Made by a program: the position numbers and the translations under genes. A DNA stretch of 64,000 bases, taken from contig NZ_JAWCUD010000009.1 of the NCBI RefSeq assembly GCF_032461945.1, forward strand, positions 1 through 64,000. The letters are read 5' to 3'. The notes below the pieces were generated by a model. It did not search any database. It had not been told where the DNA came from and saw nothing but the letters and a program-made list of their open reading frames with translations. Shown here piece after piece: positions 51,116 through 61,102 of the stretch (position 1 is the stretch's first letter; each line of letters opens with the position of its first letter). This stretch comes from Paenibacillus_E violae. GTDB lineage: Bacteria; Bacillota; Bacilli; Paenibacillales; NBRC-103111.

Positions 51116-51721
51116 TCAGATCGCTCTTCTTTTTCGAAAGCGGAAATAAATCACCGCTCCTATCGCAGCCACAACCGCAAGAATAATGAAACTGACCCCC
51201 ATATATTTATGTATCAAATTGAACAATCCATCCAAATTGCTGCCGATAAAATGGCCTAAGGTCAAGAAGGTTGTACACCACAGCAGCGCTCCTGTCCCCG
51301 CGTAAAGCATATATTTGTAGAATTTCACTCCGCTTACCCCGGACAAATAGCAGGTGAAATGGCGGACTCCCGGCACAAAATACCCGAAGAATACGGTCCA
51401 CAGCCCATACTTATGAAACCAACCTTCCGCTCTTTCGATCCGGTCCGGCGTCAATTTGAACCATTTTCCATAGCGGTATAAGAAGGGCTTGCCCACCCGG
51501 TGGCCAATGAGATAACTCACAATCATCCCCGTCATCGTACCTGCATAAATCACAATTAACGTTGTCCCATACTCAAAAGGACCTCCAGGCGCGGTCAATG
51601 AGCCCACGAAAGCCATCAAAGTTTCATCGGGTATAGGTACGCCAACAATGCCGGCAGATAACAAAATGTACAGTGCAATATAGCCATAATGTCCAATAAA
51701 ATCATAAAGAGCTTCTTTCAC
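51116..51721 (-). CDS. DedA family membrane protein
   Basis: 201 residues from GTG 51721 (GGGAG eight bases upstream). Typical DedA layout: ADGIVG-like VGVPIPDETLMAFVGSL near residue 27, GYFVPGVRHFTCYLSGVSG near 115 and a C-terminal membrane helix with a basic end RFRKRRA. DedA proteins flip lipid carriers such as undecaprenyl phosphate or phosphatidylethanolamine in the cytoplasmic membrane. Confidence 0.9.
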   Translation of the reverse strand: MKEALYDFIGHYGYIALYILLSAGIVGVPIPDETLMAFVGSLTAPGGPFEYGTTLIVIYAGTMTGMIVSYLIGHRVGKPFLYRYGKWFKLTPDRIERAEGWFHKYGLWTVFFGYFVPGVRHFTCYLSGVSGVKFYKYMLYAGTGALLWCTTFLTLGHFIGSNLDGLFNLIHKYMGVSFIILAVVAAIGAVIYFRFRKRRAI

Positions 51722-51863
51722 AAAAGACACACTCCCAATTTCTTACGTCTTTCTGTTCCTATCCATTTTATCAAAAACCAGGGCTTGCCCCAAGTTGCAG
51801 TCATGCTACTGTCTTCGTGAACATACCTTGTACTATACCAAACGAAAGAAAGCGGGGCAATCC

Positions 51864-52904
51864 ATGCGAAAAGGATCACAGATCGTCCGTATTGCCTTTA
51901 CCTATATTGGAACTGTCGTTGGAGCAGGTTTTGCTTCCGGACAAGAGATTTTGCAATTTTTTACGCGTTACGGATGGATAGCTTCATTGACGATCGCTTT
52001 ATCCAGCATCCTGTTCATCTGGATTGGCATCAAACTTATGCTCATGGCTCATACATTGAAAGCCACATCTTATGAGGATTTAAACCGGGTCATTTTTGGG
52101 CCGAAAATAGGAAATTGGATCAGCTTGTTTACGATGATCGTGCTGTTCGGAATCACAACCGTCATGCTTGCCGGTGGCGGCACTGTATTTGAGGAGCAGC
52201 TTCATCTTTCCTATCAGACTGGACTTTTGGTCACGTTGGTTCTCTCCTATCTCGTATTATCGCGAGGAATTGGAGCCATCATGACGGTCAACTCGATTGT
52301 CGTTCCTATCATGCTGCTTTTTAGTGTGGTTATCGTCGTCTATACGTGGCATTCACCGTCTTCGGGAAACTGGCTGAGGATCACAACAGATGATTCGCTT
52401 GGTAAAATATGGTTTGCCCCATTTCTCTACACAGCTTTCAATTTGGCCATGGCACAAGCCGTTCTGGTGCCGATGGGATCTTCCATCACGAAACGCTCCG
52501 ATCTATACTGGGGCGGACTTATCGGTGGAGCGGGCATTGGACTGCTGCTCCTCTCCGCCCACTATGCGCTTTCAGCGCAAATGCCTGGCATCGCACAGTA
52601 TGAGATCCCCATGGGGAATATCATTAACAGGCTGGGCTCAGCCCCTCAGATCGCCTATTTGCTCGTGATTTACGGAGAAATTTTCACGACATTTATCGCT
52701 GACGCGTATGGCTTGTCTTTGCAGCTGCAGCAACGTACCAAATTAAACCCTAAGCTACTGCTGCTAAGCATCTTAGGACTTAGTTATCTCGTCAGCCAAA
52801 TTGGTTTCAAAACACTTCTTGCCGCTCTGTACCCTGTATTCGGCTTAATTAGTGTTGTCTGGCTCGTGCTCATGATCTGGCGCAACCGTAAACGTACGGT
52901 GTAG
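51864..52904 (+). CDS. YkvI-like transporter
   Basis: 346 residues from ATG 51864; the longer frame from 51795 lacks a ribosome binding site. About ten membrane helices. The LeuT-like start IAFTYIGTVVGAGFASGQEI (residues 9-28) is the hallmark of the YkvI branch of the amino acid-polyamine-cation superfamily. Substrate unknown. Its 3' end overlaps the convergent membrane protein gene by 60 bases. Confidence 0.88.
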   Translation: MRKGSQIVRIAFTYIGTVVGAGFASGQEILQFFTRYGWIASLTIALSSILFIWIGIKLMLMAHTLKATSYEDLNRVIFGPKIGNWISLFTMIVLFGITTVMLAGGGTVFEEQLHLSYQTGLLVTLVLSYLVLSRGIGAIMTVNSIVVPIMLLFSVVIVVYTWHSPSSGNWLRITTDDSLGKIWFAPFLYTAFNLAMAQAVLVPMGSSITKRSDLYWGGLIGGAGIGLLLLSAHYALSAQMPGIAQYEIPMGNIINRLGSAPQIAYLLVIYGEIFTTFIADAYGLSLQLQQRTKLNPKLLLLSILGLSYLVSQIGFKTLLAALYPVFGLISVVWLVLMIWRNRKRTV

Positions 52905-53276
52905 AGCTCCTGTTTGAGCGAAGCCGAGAACGACAATCAAACGAACCATCAACAAGAGCATCCCCATCGCGCATAAAATAAGGCCCGTGAGCAAATAGGA
53001 AAAATGAAAAGCAGCCGTCGTCGCCGTTTGATCGCGCAAGATCGCGAAAAGTTGCGCTAACAATAGCAGCAAACCACTGATAAAAAGTCCGATCACCGTA
53101 TAATCCATCACCGTCCAACGTGAAAAATAGCTCACCGCAATCTCCACTTGGCTCAAAGCTTTTGGCGCTGCCGCCTGCTGACGCCAAAGCTGATGAATCA
53201 TCCAAGCCGTGTAAATGGCGACGCCCGTTACAAAAAGGCCTAACAACCCGCCAATTATCGCTAATAGCATATTCAT
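52845..53276 (-). CDS. Hypothetical membrane protein
   Basis: 143 residues with three or four membrane helices (LLAIIGGLLGLFVTGVAIYT, VIGLFISGLLLLLAQLFAIL, LLTGLILCAMGMLLLMVRL). Family not recognised. The last 20 codons overlap the convergent YkvI-like gene. Confidence 0.7.
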   Translation of the reverse strand: MNMLLAIIGGLLGLFVTGVAIYTAWMIHQLWRQQAAAPKALSQVEIAVSYFSRWTVMDYTVIGLFISGLLLLLAQLFAILRDQTATTAAFHFSYLLTGLILCAMGMLLLMVRLIVVLGFAQTGALHRTFTVAPDHEHEPDNTN

Positions 53277-53304
53277 GCCCTAGTCCCCCCTTCTTAATTG
53301 TCGA

Positions 53305-53643
53305 CTATCCATGCCGCAGACCATAAATGAGGATAAGCGTCAAACCAAAGCAAAGAACCGGGAGCGCATAAAGAAGGGGGAACAGCATCCAGCTTGGGAG
53401 GTTCATCGCTGGTTTCCATAGGAGCTGAAGCCGCCTCACTTCAGCCTCCTCCGGGCTTTCTGCAGATTTGAGTGATTTAACGGATAAGGTCTCCGCTGCC
53501 CCTTCGTTCCACTCGATCTTCCCTTTTTTCCAACCAACCTGGTACGTAATTTCACGGTGTTCTTTCTTCTTCTCGCTTCCTGGCTCCACTTTGATTCCTC
53601 CAGCTTTTTTCTTCAACTTATATGAGTTTGAACCGGTTCTCAT
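53305..53643 (-). CDS. Hypothetical protein with C-terminal membrane helix
   Basis: 112 residues. A basic, charged N-terminal part of about 80 residues and one strong helix (WMLFPLLYALPVLCFGLTLI) near the end, so it is tail-anchored. Follows yhaN closely (about 20 bases) and is likely in that operon. No family recognised. Confidence 0.65.
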   Translation of the reverse strand: MRTGSNSYKLKKKAGGIKVEPGSEKKKEHREITYQVGWKKGKIEWNEGAAETLSVKSLKSAESPEEAEVRRLQLLWKPAMNLPSWMLFPLLYALPVLCFGLTLILIYGLRHG

Positions 53644-53662
53644 GCCATGCAGGACAACCGTT

Positions 53663-56600
53663 CTACAAGTTTATTAATTGATAGTTGGGTATAACGCGTG
53701 CAGCCGCATCCCGCACATGCCCGTGACACGTAAACAACAACACTTGATGCCTGCTGCTTAAGTCAGCGAGCACACGCAGACAGCTCTCCATCCGTTCCTC
53801 ATCGAAATTGACCAGAATATCATCCATAACAAGCGGTAGCACCGCTTTGCCGGCGTATTCTTCCACAAGCGCAAAGCGCATGGATAGATATAGCTGCTCC
53901 GCCGTTCCGCGACTAAGTTGACTCGTGTCCACGGACTGTCCATTGGATCTAACCGCAACAAGACGCTGTTCTCCAAACGGAGCTTTGACATGGGTGAATG
54001 CTCCATTCGTCATCCTGGACAAGTAATCGGATGCTCGTAAAAGCACACCGGGTTGTCGTTCCTGCTCATAAACTTCGCGCGCTTTCTTCATGAGCAAGGA
54101 AGCGAAGGATGCCACGGCATACTGATCGACCTGTTCCCGAATCGAAGCCCGGTAAGCTTCAGCCTGAAGCTGGCCATCGGCTTGCTCAGCGCCTTGCTCC
54201 AGCTGTTCGATACGTGCCGTCAACTTACCAGTCGCTTCGCGAAGTTCATTCGTTAAGGCCGCCGTTTCCGCCATCTGCTGCTCAAGAGTCTCCAAGCGGT
54301 AAGCAATATCGGCTTCCCCTTGCGTCTCCAACAGCTCCGTATAACTGGCAAGTGACGCACGGCTTAGCAAAGCCTCTAGCGAAGATTCCAACAGCTTCTG
54401 TTCATCGGTCAACTTCTTGCGCTCTTCCTGCTCTCTCTCCTGCAAGCGGAGTGCTTCGCCATCTTCTGCAGAGGCTTCCTGCAGCAAGATGGCAAGCCGT
54501 TCACGCGTGCGCTGCTCGGCAGCATCCAGAAGCTGCAGCTCTTCTGCGACCTCTGCATAAAGCGCTTCGTTATGCTTTCTCGCTGCAAGCAGCTTCAGCT
54601 GCTCTTGCTCCTGCTCTTTCCAGCGTTTGAGCGCAAATAAAGGCTCTTGCGCTGTGGATAGTCGAAGCCGGCATACAATAGCTTCTTCATACTGCTCTAC
54701 ACTTTTTAACAATGCCGCAAGCCTTGCTTCCAGTTTATGGAGCTGACGGAGACTCTCCTGCCCCTGCTCAATCGTCTGAATGGTTTCCATCGCGGCATCA
54801 GGGGACAATCGCCCGCTTAAGCCAAGGGATACAAGCCAGCTGCTCCAATCCCTTTGAAGCTGCTCAGACTCCGCTACGTGCTGCTCATACACAATCCCTC
54901 GCAGCCCTTCTTGATGTTGTAGGGAGTCGCGCATTTCCTTCGCATCCTGCAGCTTGTCCACCTTGCGCTGCTGCTGGTCCAGCTGTTGCTTGTTGTGCTG
55001 GGCTTCTCTCAACCAGGCATCCAACTGAGGCTGAAAGCTATGAAGAGCGTGCGATTCAGCACGACTTCTTTGCTGCGAAGCGTGCAAAGCGGATGCCGCC
55101 GCAGCTTCGTTAAAGCCAATTTGCGTCTGGCTGGATTTCATGAACGCACTAATTTGTTCCTGCAAGCTTCGTTCCAATTCTAGAAGTTCACGAGCGGTCG
55201 TTTCATTCGGAGAGAACTCCTGGCTGGGAGACGCCGTCATCGTGCGGGAAGCCCTACGATCCGATGCCGAGCGGTCGCCGAACTGGATGTAGAGTGCCGC
55301 ACCTGCAAATAGCAGAAACGCACAAACAGCTATTGCCCAACTGCTCTGCCATGCCAACAGAATGGGAACAATAATCGCCAATGCGCCGAAGAAAAGCGCC
55401 ATACGTTTTCGAAGCTTTCGCGAGGCCGCCTTCCCTGCCTTGGCGGCTTCCTCCAGGCTGAGCTTGTATTGATTCTGCACAGCTTCCCGCTCTTTGTGAT
55501 GCTGAACTTCCCTGACCAGAAGCTGCCACTGCGCGTAATCTCTTGCGATTCTTTGCAGCGCCGTTCCCGGGTCGATCCCTCCTGGAAATGAGGGGGCTAA
55601 CCGGACATCGGCTTCCAAGAGGCGAATGGTATCTTCTACCCGCAGAAGCTGCTGTTCCAGACTTTCCAGCTCGGTTCGAACGCGCAGCTCATCCCCCCGG
55701 ATCTTATGGAACTGTTCCTTGAAAGATCGAATCTGTTCGCGGAGGGAGATGGACACGGCAAAGGCGCCGAGATCCATCTGACTTTCCCCGTCTGCGCCAT
55801 CTATTTGCTTCAGCAGTCTGTCGATCTGCGCGCGTGCGTGTTCTTGTTCCACACGCAGCCCGTCCAAACTGCGCTTCTGTTCTTCATACGTGGCTGCTTG
55901 TTCCAGCCAATGATTCAGCTCCGTCTGATGCTCGAGCACATCAGGATCGATGCGGATCGCGCCCAGCTGATCCGCAAGCGTCTGCTGCCGCAGGCTGAGC
56001 CTTGCGCGCTCCGCATGGAGGCGCTCCAGCTCCGCTTCTAGCGCGTCCAGCCTCGTCGAGGCGCGCTCGGGGAAGCCAGCCAGCTCCGGCAGCGCCGCGA
56101 GCTCCTGGCCGATCTGCCGCAGCCGGATCCATCCGCTGCGCGCCTTGCCGGCCAGGCTGAGCCGGAGCTGCTCCGCGCGCAGCGCCTCCTGCTGCTCCTC
56201 CAGAGCAGCAATGCGCTCTTCCGCGGAGCGGCGCTCTCCCTGCAGCCGATCATAATCGGCTGCCAAGTCACGGCTGCGGCGCAGCGACTGCTCCAGACCC
56301 TCCAGCTCCTTCAGGAGACGATTCATCTCCTGATTGCGACCGCGGGGTCTGTACAGGCCGTCGGCCTGCGCCGTCAGCTTGCGTTCGGCTTCCATAATCG
56401 CCGAACCGCTTACACCAAGCCCAGCGCTATATAGATAGCCGCTGAGCTCGTCCGTCTGCAAGGTGCGAAGCTCCTGCAGCTCGGTTAAACCAAAAGCGAA
56501 CAAGCTGCGGAAGAGGTCGGCCGATAGGCCGCCCAGCAGCGTGTTCAGCAGCTCTTCTCCCCCGGTGGTGCCATCACCGAGGGTAACCTTGACGTGCCCC

Positions 56601-56896
56601 GCTGAGGCACGTTTGCCGCCTGCGGCGGGCGCGTCATAGCGCTCGACGCGAATGAGCTGACCCTGCTCATCCTGCAGGGTCAAAGCGCCGCCATGGGCGC
56701 CGCCGCCCAGCGGCTCGTAGCGTTCCGACCGGTTCTGCCGGGTCGGAAAGCCGAACAGCACCGCGCGGACGAAGCCCATGAGCGTGCTCTTGCCCGCTTC
56801 GTTGGCACCGTAGAACAGCGCCAGCGGGCTGTCCGTGTCGAGCTGCCGCTGCCGCAGGCTGCCGAAGCCCTCTACCTGGATGGATACGATCTTCAT
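53663..56896 (-). CDS. yhaN: YhaN-type SMC/Rad50-like ATPase
   Basis: 1077 residues from ATG 56896 (GGGGGG upstream); the longer frame to 56959 runs into yhaO. Walker A is YGANEAGKSTLMGF near residue 28; long coiled coils (about 180-480 and 590-900) flank a central membrane-like stretch, ALAIIVPILLAWQSSWAIAV, as known for YhaN; the C-terminal signature LSRGTAEQLYLSMR and Walker B VMDDILVNFD close the ATPase head. With YhaO it forms an SbcCD-like nuclease complex in DNA repair. The start overlaps the yhaO stop (ATGA). Confidence 0.9.
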   Translation of the reverse strand: MKIVSIQVEGFGSLRQRQLDTDSPLALFYGANEAGKSTLMGFVRAVLFGFPTRQNRSERYEPLGGGAHGGALTLQDEQGQLIRVERYDAPAAGGKRASAGHVKVTLGDGTTGGEELLNTLLGGLSADLFRSLFAFGLTELQELRTLQTDELSGYLYSAGLGVSGSAIMEAERKLTAQADGLYRPRGRNQEMNRLLKELEGLEQSLRRSRDLAADYDRLQGERRSAEERIAALEEQQEALRAEQLRLSLAGKARSGWIRLRQIGQELAALPELAGFPERASTRLDALEAELERLHAERARLSLRQQTLADQLGAIRIDPDVLEHQTELNHWLEQAATYEEQKRSLDGLRVEQEHARAQIDRLLKQIDGADGESQMDLGAFAVSISLREQIRSFKEQFHKIRGDELRVRTELESLEQQLLRVEDTIRLLEADVRLAPSFPGGIDPGTALQRIARDYAQWQLLVREVQHHKEREAVQNQYKLSLEEAAKAGKAASRKLRKRMALFFGALAIIVPILLAWQSSWAIAVCAFLLFAGAALYIQFGDRSASDRRASRTMTASPSQEFSPNETTARELLELERSLQEQISAFMKSSQTQIGFNEAAAASALHASQQRSRAESHALHSFQPQLDAWLREAQHNKQQLDQQQRKVDKLQDAKEMRDSLQHQEGLRGIVYEQHVAESEQLQRDWSSWLVSLGLSGRLSPDAAMETIQTIEQGQESLRQLHKLEARLAALLKSVEQYEEAIVCRLRLSTAQEPLFALKRWKEQEQEQLKLLAARKHNEALYAEVAEELQLLDAAEQRTRERLAILLQEASAEDGEALRLQEREQEERKKLTDEQKLLESSLEALLSRASLASYTELLETQGEADIAYRLETLEQQMAETAALTNELREATGKLTARIEQLEQGAEQADGQLQAEAYRASIREQVDQYAVASFASLLMKKAREVYEQERQPGVLLRASDYLSRMTNGAFTHVKAPFGEQRLVAVRSNGQSVDTSQLSRGTAEQLYLSMRFALVEEYAGKAVLPLVMDDILVNFDEERMESCLRVLADLSSRHQVLLFTCHGHVRDAAARVIPNYQLINL

Positions 56897-58170
56897 CCAG
56901 GCCACCCCCCTTCCGCGGACAGGAGATCCGCGGCCATTTCTTCCGCAGCGCGCAGCCATTCGCGCAGCCGGTCGGGATCCGCCGCAGCCGGATCGCCGGC
57001 TGCCTGCGGCAGGCTTTGCAGCGCGGCGAGGGCTTCGCCCGCGAACGCTTGCAGCGCGGCGTCGTCTGCACGCAGCCCAGCCGAAATCCGCAGGAGGTCG
57101 CCAAGAAAGCTCTTCTCCTGCTGCAGGGCCTCCAGATCGAGCTCACTGGCCGTTCGGTCCTCGATCGATTCGATCCAGACGAAGCGGCTCCGCTCCGCTT
57201 CGTCCGAACGCAGCTCAGCGATCAGTTCCTGAAGCATCCGCCCTTTGCGGAGCATGCCGGAGATTGCGCTTCGCCCTTCCAAAACGATACGGACGACAGC
57301 ATCGCGTCCGTCTGCTTCAGCCCTGGCCCGTTCAAGTTGGTCCCCGATCTTGTCCTTCAATTCTTGCTCTGTCTGAACGCCGGCAACAGACAGCCGCATC
57401 TGGAACCAGCGCACCTGGTCCAGCGCACGAAAGGCAAGATCCGCTCGTCCATTATCCGACATATCAACGATATAACAGCCTCGCGGCCCTGTTTCCCGAA
57501 TATTTCGCCCCTGCAGGTTCCCCGGATACACAATTGCCGGCTGCTCCAGAAGCACATTTCTTGTATGAACGTGGCCTAAAGCCCAATAGTGCATACCCGC
57601 CTTCAGCAAATCTTGCTTGCTGCATGGTGCATAGTTATCATGAGCCGGGTCACCATCGACATTCGTATGTAAAAGCGCAATTTGAGCCGCATCTTCGAGG
57701 CCTGGCTTAAATTGTAACGCTAAGTTCTCCATCACCGCTGCGCTGCGATAAGAAATCCCATGAATCTGGGCGATGACGCCGCGATCCGGTTTCGTTACCG
57801 TCAGCGTCTCAACATGATCGCACGCAAAAAAATGGACGTCTGCCGGCCAAACCAGCTTTGCGGCGCGTCCATCCTCCGGGTCATGATTTCCATGAATGAT
57901 ATAAGTAGGGATTCCTTGCGCAGCCAACTGCTCCAGCGCTTTCTGAAAGCGAATTTGTGCGCGAAGGGAACGATCCGATAAATCGTAAACATCCCCGCTG
58001 ATAAGTACAAAATCCACCTGCTCTTGAATAGCTGCCGCCACGAGTTCCTTGAGCGCACCGAACGTCGATTCTCGCATGCGCTCACGAACGCGATCAGGCA
58101 GCGCCGACATGCCTTTGAACGGGGAATCCAAATGCAAGTCGGCGGCATGCATAAACCGCAGTCGTTTCAT
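56893..58170 (-). CDS. yhaO: YhaO-type metallophosphoesterase (Mre11/SbcD-like)
   Basis: 425 residues. Metal-binding motifs in order: HAADLHLDSPF (residue 8), ISGDVYDL (57), IHGNHDPE (95), LLHTNVDG (170) and ALGHVHTRNV (205). The C-terminal 190 residues are the capping and YhaN-binding domain. Cuts DNA ends together with YhaN. GC-rich 3' half shared with yhaN. The third B. subtilis partner, yhaM, is not adjacent. Confidence 0.92.
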   Translation of the reverse strand: MKRLRFMHAADLHLDSPFKGMSALPDRVRERMRESTFGALKELVAAAIQEQVDFVLISGDVYDLSDRSLRAQIRFQKALEQLAAQGIPTYIIHGNHDPEDGRAAKLVWPADVHFFACDHVETLTVTKPDRGVIAQIHGISYRSAAVMENLALQFKPGLEDAAQIALLHTNVDGDPAHDNYAPCSKQDLLKAGMHYWALGHVHTRNVLLEQPAIVYPGNLQGRNIRETGPRGCYIVDMSDNGRADLAFRALDQVRWFQMRLSVAGVQTEQELKDKIGDQLERARAEADGRDAVVRIVLEGRSAISGMLRKGRMLQELIAELRSDEAERSRFVWIESIEDRTASELDLEALQQEKSFLGDLLRISAGLRADDAALQAFAGEALAALQSLPQAAGDPAAADPDRLREWLRAAEEMAADLLSAEGGWPG

Positions 58171-58190
58171 GTCTCAAGCGCCTTCCTGCT

Positions 58191-59366
58191 TTAGTTATTT
58201 TCGTTCTGATCTTCTTGCTTTTCCGCTTTAGGATCCTGTTCCGCTATTTGATAACTCTCATAGACACTTTTCAATTGGCGAAGAACACGGTTCAACGAAT
58301 AAGTTTTCTTCGCTTTTTCCCAGGCGGTACGCGCCAGGTTGTAACGGAACGTTGGATCTATAACCACCTTCTCCAAAGCGTGGCTTAATGCCATGGCATC
58401 TCCGACAGGCACCAGCAAGCCGTTGTGTCCATGTTCAATTTGCTCTGCAATCCCTCCGACATCGGTCCCGATCAATGCAAGCCAGCATAACGCGGCTTCT
58501 GCAAATACAGAACCGAATGCTTCCGCGCGAGACGGCAATACGAAGACATCAAAAAACGGCATGAATTCCTCCGGATGCAGCATATAGCCATAAAAAATCG
58601 TTTCCTCATAAATATTATGCTGAATGGCCAGCTTCTCCAGCTCTTCCCGGCTAGGTCCATCCCCGATAATGTGTAAAACAAAAGGATGGCCGCGCTTTTT
58701 CAGTTCTCCGCATGCGATCAGCAGTGTATCCAGCCCCTTGGCAGGTACAAGACGGCACACCGTAATGAATTGTGTCACTGCATTTTCATGGGAAATCGGG
58801 CGGAAACGTTTCTCATCAAAACCGTTCGGGATTACGCCAATCCGTTCGCTATCCTGCACATACTCGGCGATATATTGTTTGAACGAGTTCGACACCGTAA
58901 TAATCTGATCGACCTTTGTTTCAAGCTCCTCATAAATCTGAGTGAGAAACTGATGTTCCACGCCATTCTCTTTAATGCGACCGTTCAGTACAAGCTCTCT
59001 CTCAAAGCTGGAGTGAATGGTCAAAATCACAGGTGTTTCCGGATAAATCTCCTTCATCGCCATCGCCGCAATCGGGTGATGCGCATGAATAATGTCATAT
59101 TTCTTGGTCACTCGCAGCTTCGTCCACCAAACATAATCCTTGTAAGTCTGAATGTATTTATCAACGATCGGGTTACCGGCATACTTCCGCCAATCGAAAG
59201 TGACGAATTCCACTTCCTCTGTGCCTTTATTGCGAATCCGCTTAGGCAGCGAAAATAGTTCCATTTCCCATCCCTTTTTATTAAATCGGTCCAAAATATA
59301 GGGAACCATGGATGACACCCCACCCGGTTGTTCCGGTGGGAAAAATAATGCTTGCAAGATGTTCAT
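58191..59366 (-). CDS. Glycosyltransferase family 4
   Basis: 391 residues, GT-B fold. N-terminal FFPPEQPGGVSSMVPYILDR, then donor-domain blocks TVCRLVPAKGLDTLLIA near 220 and VFVLPSRAEAFGSVFAEAAL near 288, with the E-x7-E retaining motif region. Acceptor unknown; likely cell-envelope or exopolysaccharide glycosylation. GAGAGGGG lies before the ATG. Twenty bases upstream of yhaO on the same strand. Confidence 0.88.
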   Translation of the reverse strand: MNILQALFFPPEQPGGVSSMVPYILDRFNKKGWEMELFSLPKRIRNKGTEEVEFVTFDWRKYAGNPIVDKYIQTYKDYVWWTKLRVTKKYDIIHAHHPIAAMAMKEIYPETPVILTIHSSFERELVLNGRIKENGVEHQFLTQIYEELETKVDQIITVSNSFKQYIAEYVQDSERIGVIPNGFDEKRFRPISHENAVTQFITVCRLVPAKGLDTLLIACGELKKRGHPFVLHIIGDGPSREELEKLAIQHNIYEETIFYGYMLHPEEFMPFFDVFVLPSRAEAFGSVFAEAALCWLALIGTDVGGIAEQIEHGHNGLLVPVGDAMALSHALEKVVIDPTFRYNLARTAWEKAKKTYSLNRVLRQLKSVYESYQIAEQDPKAEKQEDQNENN

Positions 59367-59538
59367 TGCATGAGCCCCTCTCCCAAAGCCTTGAGCTTTA
59401 CCTTCTTATTGTAACTTGTGCGCGCCGAATATAAAAGAGAACAACTTTAAGCCGCTTGAAACGATTCTATCCCTCTCTCCCATTTTCCTTTATAATAGAA
59501 TCACATCTTGTCGAAAAATAGGGATTTTGGGGGAACGC

Positions 59539-60675
59539 ATGAAAGCTGTTGATCTCTTGTTCGGTGATTTAGCTTCATTATTATCGCATGTTATTGTATT
59601 GGTTATTGTGACACTAATGTTTGTCATTTCACTACGTTTGTTTCTCGATCGCCGTAAAAAAGGCTACATGTCGATGACCTTCTCCGTTATCTTCGTCGGC
59701 ATTCATTACCTGCTTAAGATATACGTCTTGCTCACGGCACTAGATACAAGCTTAACGGCTTACGTATTGTTAATGCTGAAAATCGTATCCTTCGTACTTT
59801 TGAATTTTGGAGTTTATCAATTATACAACCGAACGCACCGTAAACAGTACATATTTTTTTATGGTTTGATTATTATGGGATTCGTTGTCTCTATTCTTCA
59901 TTTTAGTGTGCCTCAAATGTACAGCGGCACGATTCAGCAGGTTCGGCTGCTGCAAGACATTGCCCTGGAGCTTTATGTTTTTGTGCTAATCTTCCTGTGC
60001 TTTTACATGATACCTCCTTACATTGGCCAACAAGCGAAGTATCAATGGGCGCTTACCATCTTTTTCCTGATCCAAACCTGTCATTTAATCAATGTATATA
60101 TGTATGGGAATGAACAGATTTGGCTCACCCTGGCGGGCAATATTTTGCCCATCGTTTTTTACTTTTTATTATTTATCATGCTGTTTGATCGTGTTGTTGA
60201 GCTGATGCAAGCCATCTATAATTCATCCATCACGGACGGACTTACTCGTCTGTATAACCGCAAATTTTTCTACAATCGTGTTTCGCAGTATGTCGGGAGA
60301 CATCTTCCTATCTCTATTTTGTTCAGCGATATTGACAATTTCAAGAAACTGAATGACACGAAGGGGCACCAGATGGGCGACGATGTGTTGAAGCAAGTGG
60401 CTCAAATTATGAAGGAAGAAGCCGAGGAATGCGGCATTGCAGGCCGTTACGGCGGGGAAGAGATGGTTGTGATGGTAACGGATCCAAGTGTGAAAATGGA
60501 GGCTTTCGCGGAACGCGTACGCAGCCGGATTGAGAAAGAGACCATCGTAACCGCCAGCATCGGGTATAGCAAATACAAAAACGGCGTAAGCGCCGAAGAG
60601 CTTATCAAGCAAGCGGATGAGGCCATGTATAAGGCCAAAACAACAGGTAAAAACAAGGTCGTCAAATACGCTTAA
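59539..60675 (+). CDS. Membrane-bound diguanylate cyclase (GGDEF)
   Basis: 378 residues from ATG 59539 (GGGGG upstream). Seven N-terminal membrane helices (about 10-215) form a MASE-like sensor. The GGDEF domain begins SITDGLTRLYNRKFFYNRV, with ILFSDIDNFKKLNDTKGHQM and the signature RYGGEEMVVMV, an active GGEE form. Makes c-di-GMP. No RxxD inhibitory site is obvious before the signature. Sensor ligand unknown. Confidence 0.92.
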   Translation: MKAVDLLFGDLASLLSHVIVLVIVTLMFVISLRLFLDRRKKGYMSMTFSVIFVGIHYLLKIYVLLTALDTSLTAYVLLMLKIVSFVLLNFGVYQLYNRTHRKQYIFFYGLIIMGFVVSILHFSVPQMYSGTIQQVRLLQDIALELYVFVLIFLCFYMIPPYIGQQAKYQWALTIFFLIQTCHLINVYMYGNEQIWLTLAGNILPIVFYFLLFIMLFDRVVELMQAIYNSSITDGLTRLYNRKFFYNRVSQYVGRHLPISILFSDIDNFKKLNDTKGHQMGDDVLKQVAQIMKEEAEECGIAGRYGGEEMVVMVTDPSVKMEAFAERVRSRIEKETIVTASIGYSKYKNGVSAEELIKQADEAMYKAKTTGKNKVVKYA

Positions 60676-60680
60676 ATTAA

Positions 60681-60726
60681 AAAGGGCTGTCTCCAAGGTC
60701 TTTAAATGACCCCCAAGACAGCCCTT
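60681..60726. terminator. Bidirectional terminator
   Basis: AAAGGGCTGTCT pairs with AGACAGCCCTT between convergent genes. Confidence 0.85.
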
Positions 60727-60734
60727 CATTCTTT

Positions 60735-61034
60735 TTACTCGTCGTCTGCTTCAAGCACATGCGCTTTGCAAAATGCTTCTACTGCCGCGACTTCATCATC
60801 CTCAAGATCAAAATCCAGATAGATTTGCGTCGTTTTCTCATAAAGCTCGTACTTCAATAGCCCTGATTTGTCTTCGTCAACATTGTAGATCGCACGAATG
60901 TACAATCCGCTTTCGGAGTACAACTCATCATCTTCCTCAACTTCGATATCTATAAGAAATTCGTATCGTTGTCCGCTCAAAATACCAAACGGATCTTTGA
61001 TCACTTCAACCGTATAACTCGTAATCGTAAACAT
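60735..61034 (-). CDS. DUF6509-like small acidic protein
   Basis: 99 residues. Starts MFTITSYTVEVIKDPFGIL and carries DIEVEEDDELYSESGLY, resembling the DUF6509 family of Bacillales. Very acidic end. GGGGGGG lies before the ATG. Function unknown. Confidence 0.75.
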   Translation of the reverse strand: MFTITSYTVEVIKDPFGILSGQRYEFLIDIEVEEDDELYSESGLYIRAIYNVDEDKSGLLKYELYEKTTQIYLDFDLEDDEVAAVEAFCKAHVLEADDE

Positions 61035-61102
61035 CGTATCCCCCCCTTTTTCATCTGCAAGGCTTTAGTATACCTGATTATAGGAAGAATCGCACATAGG
61101 CC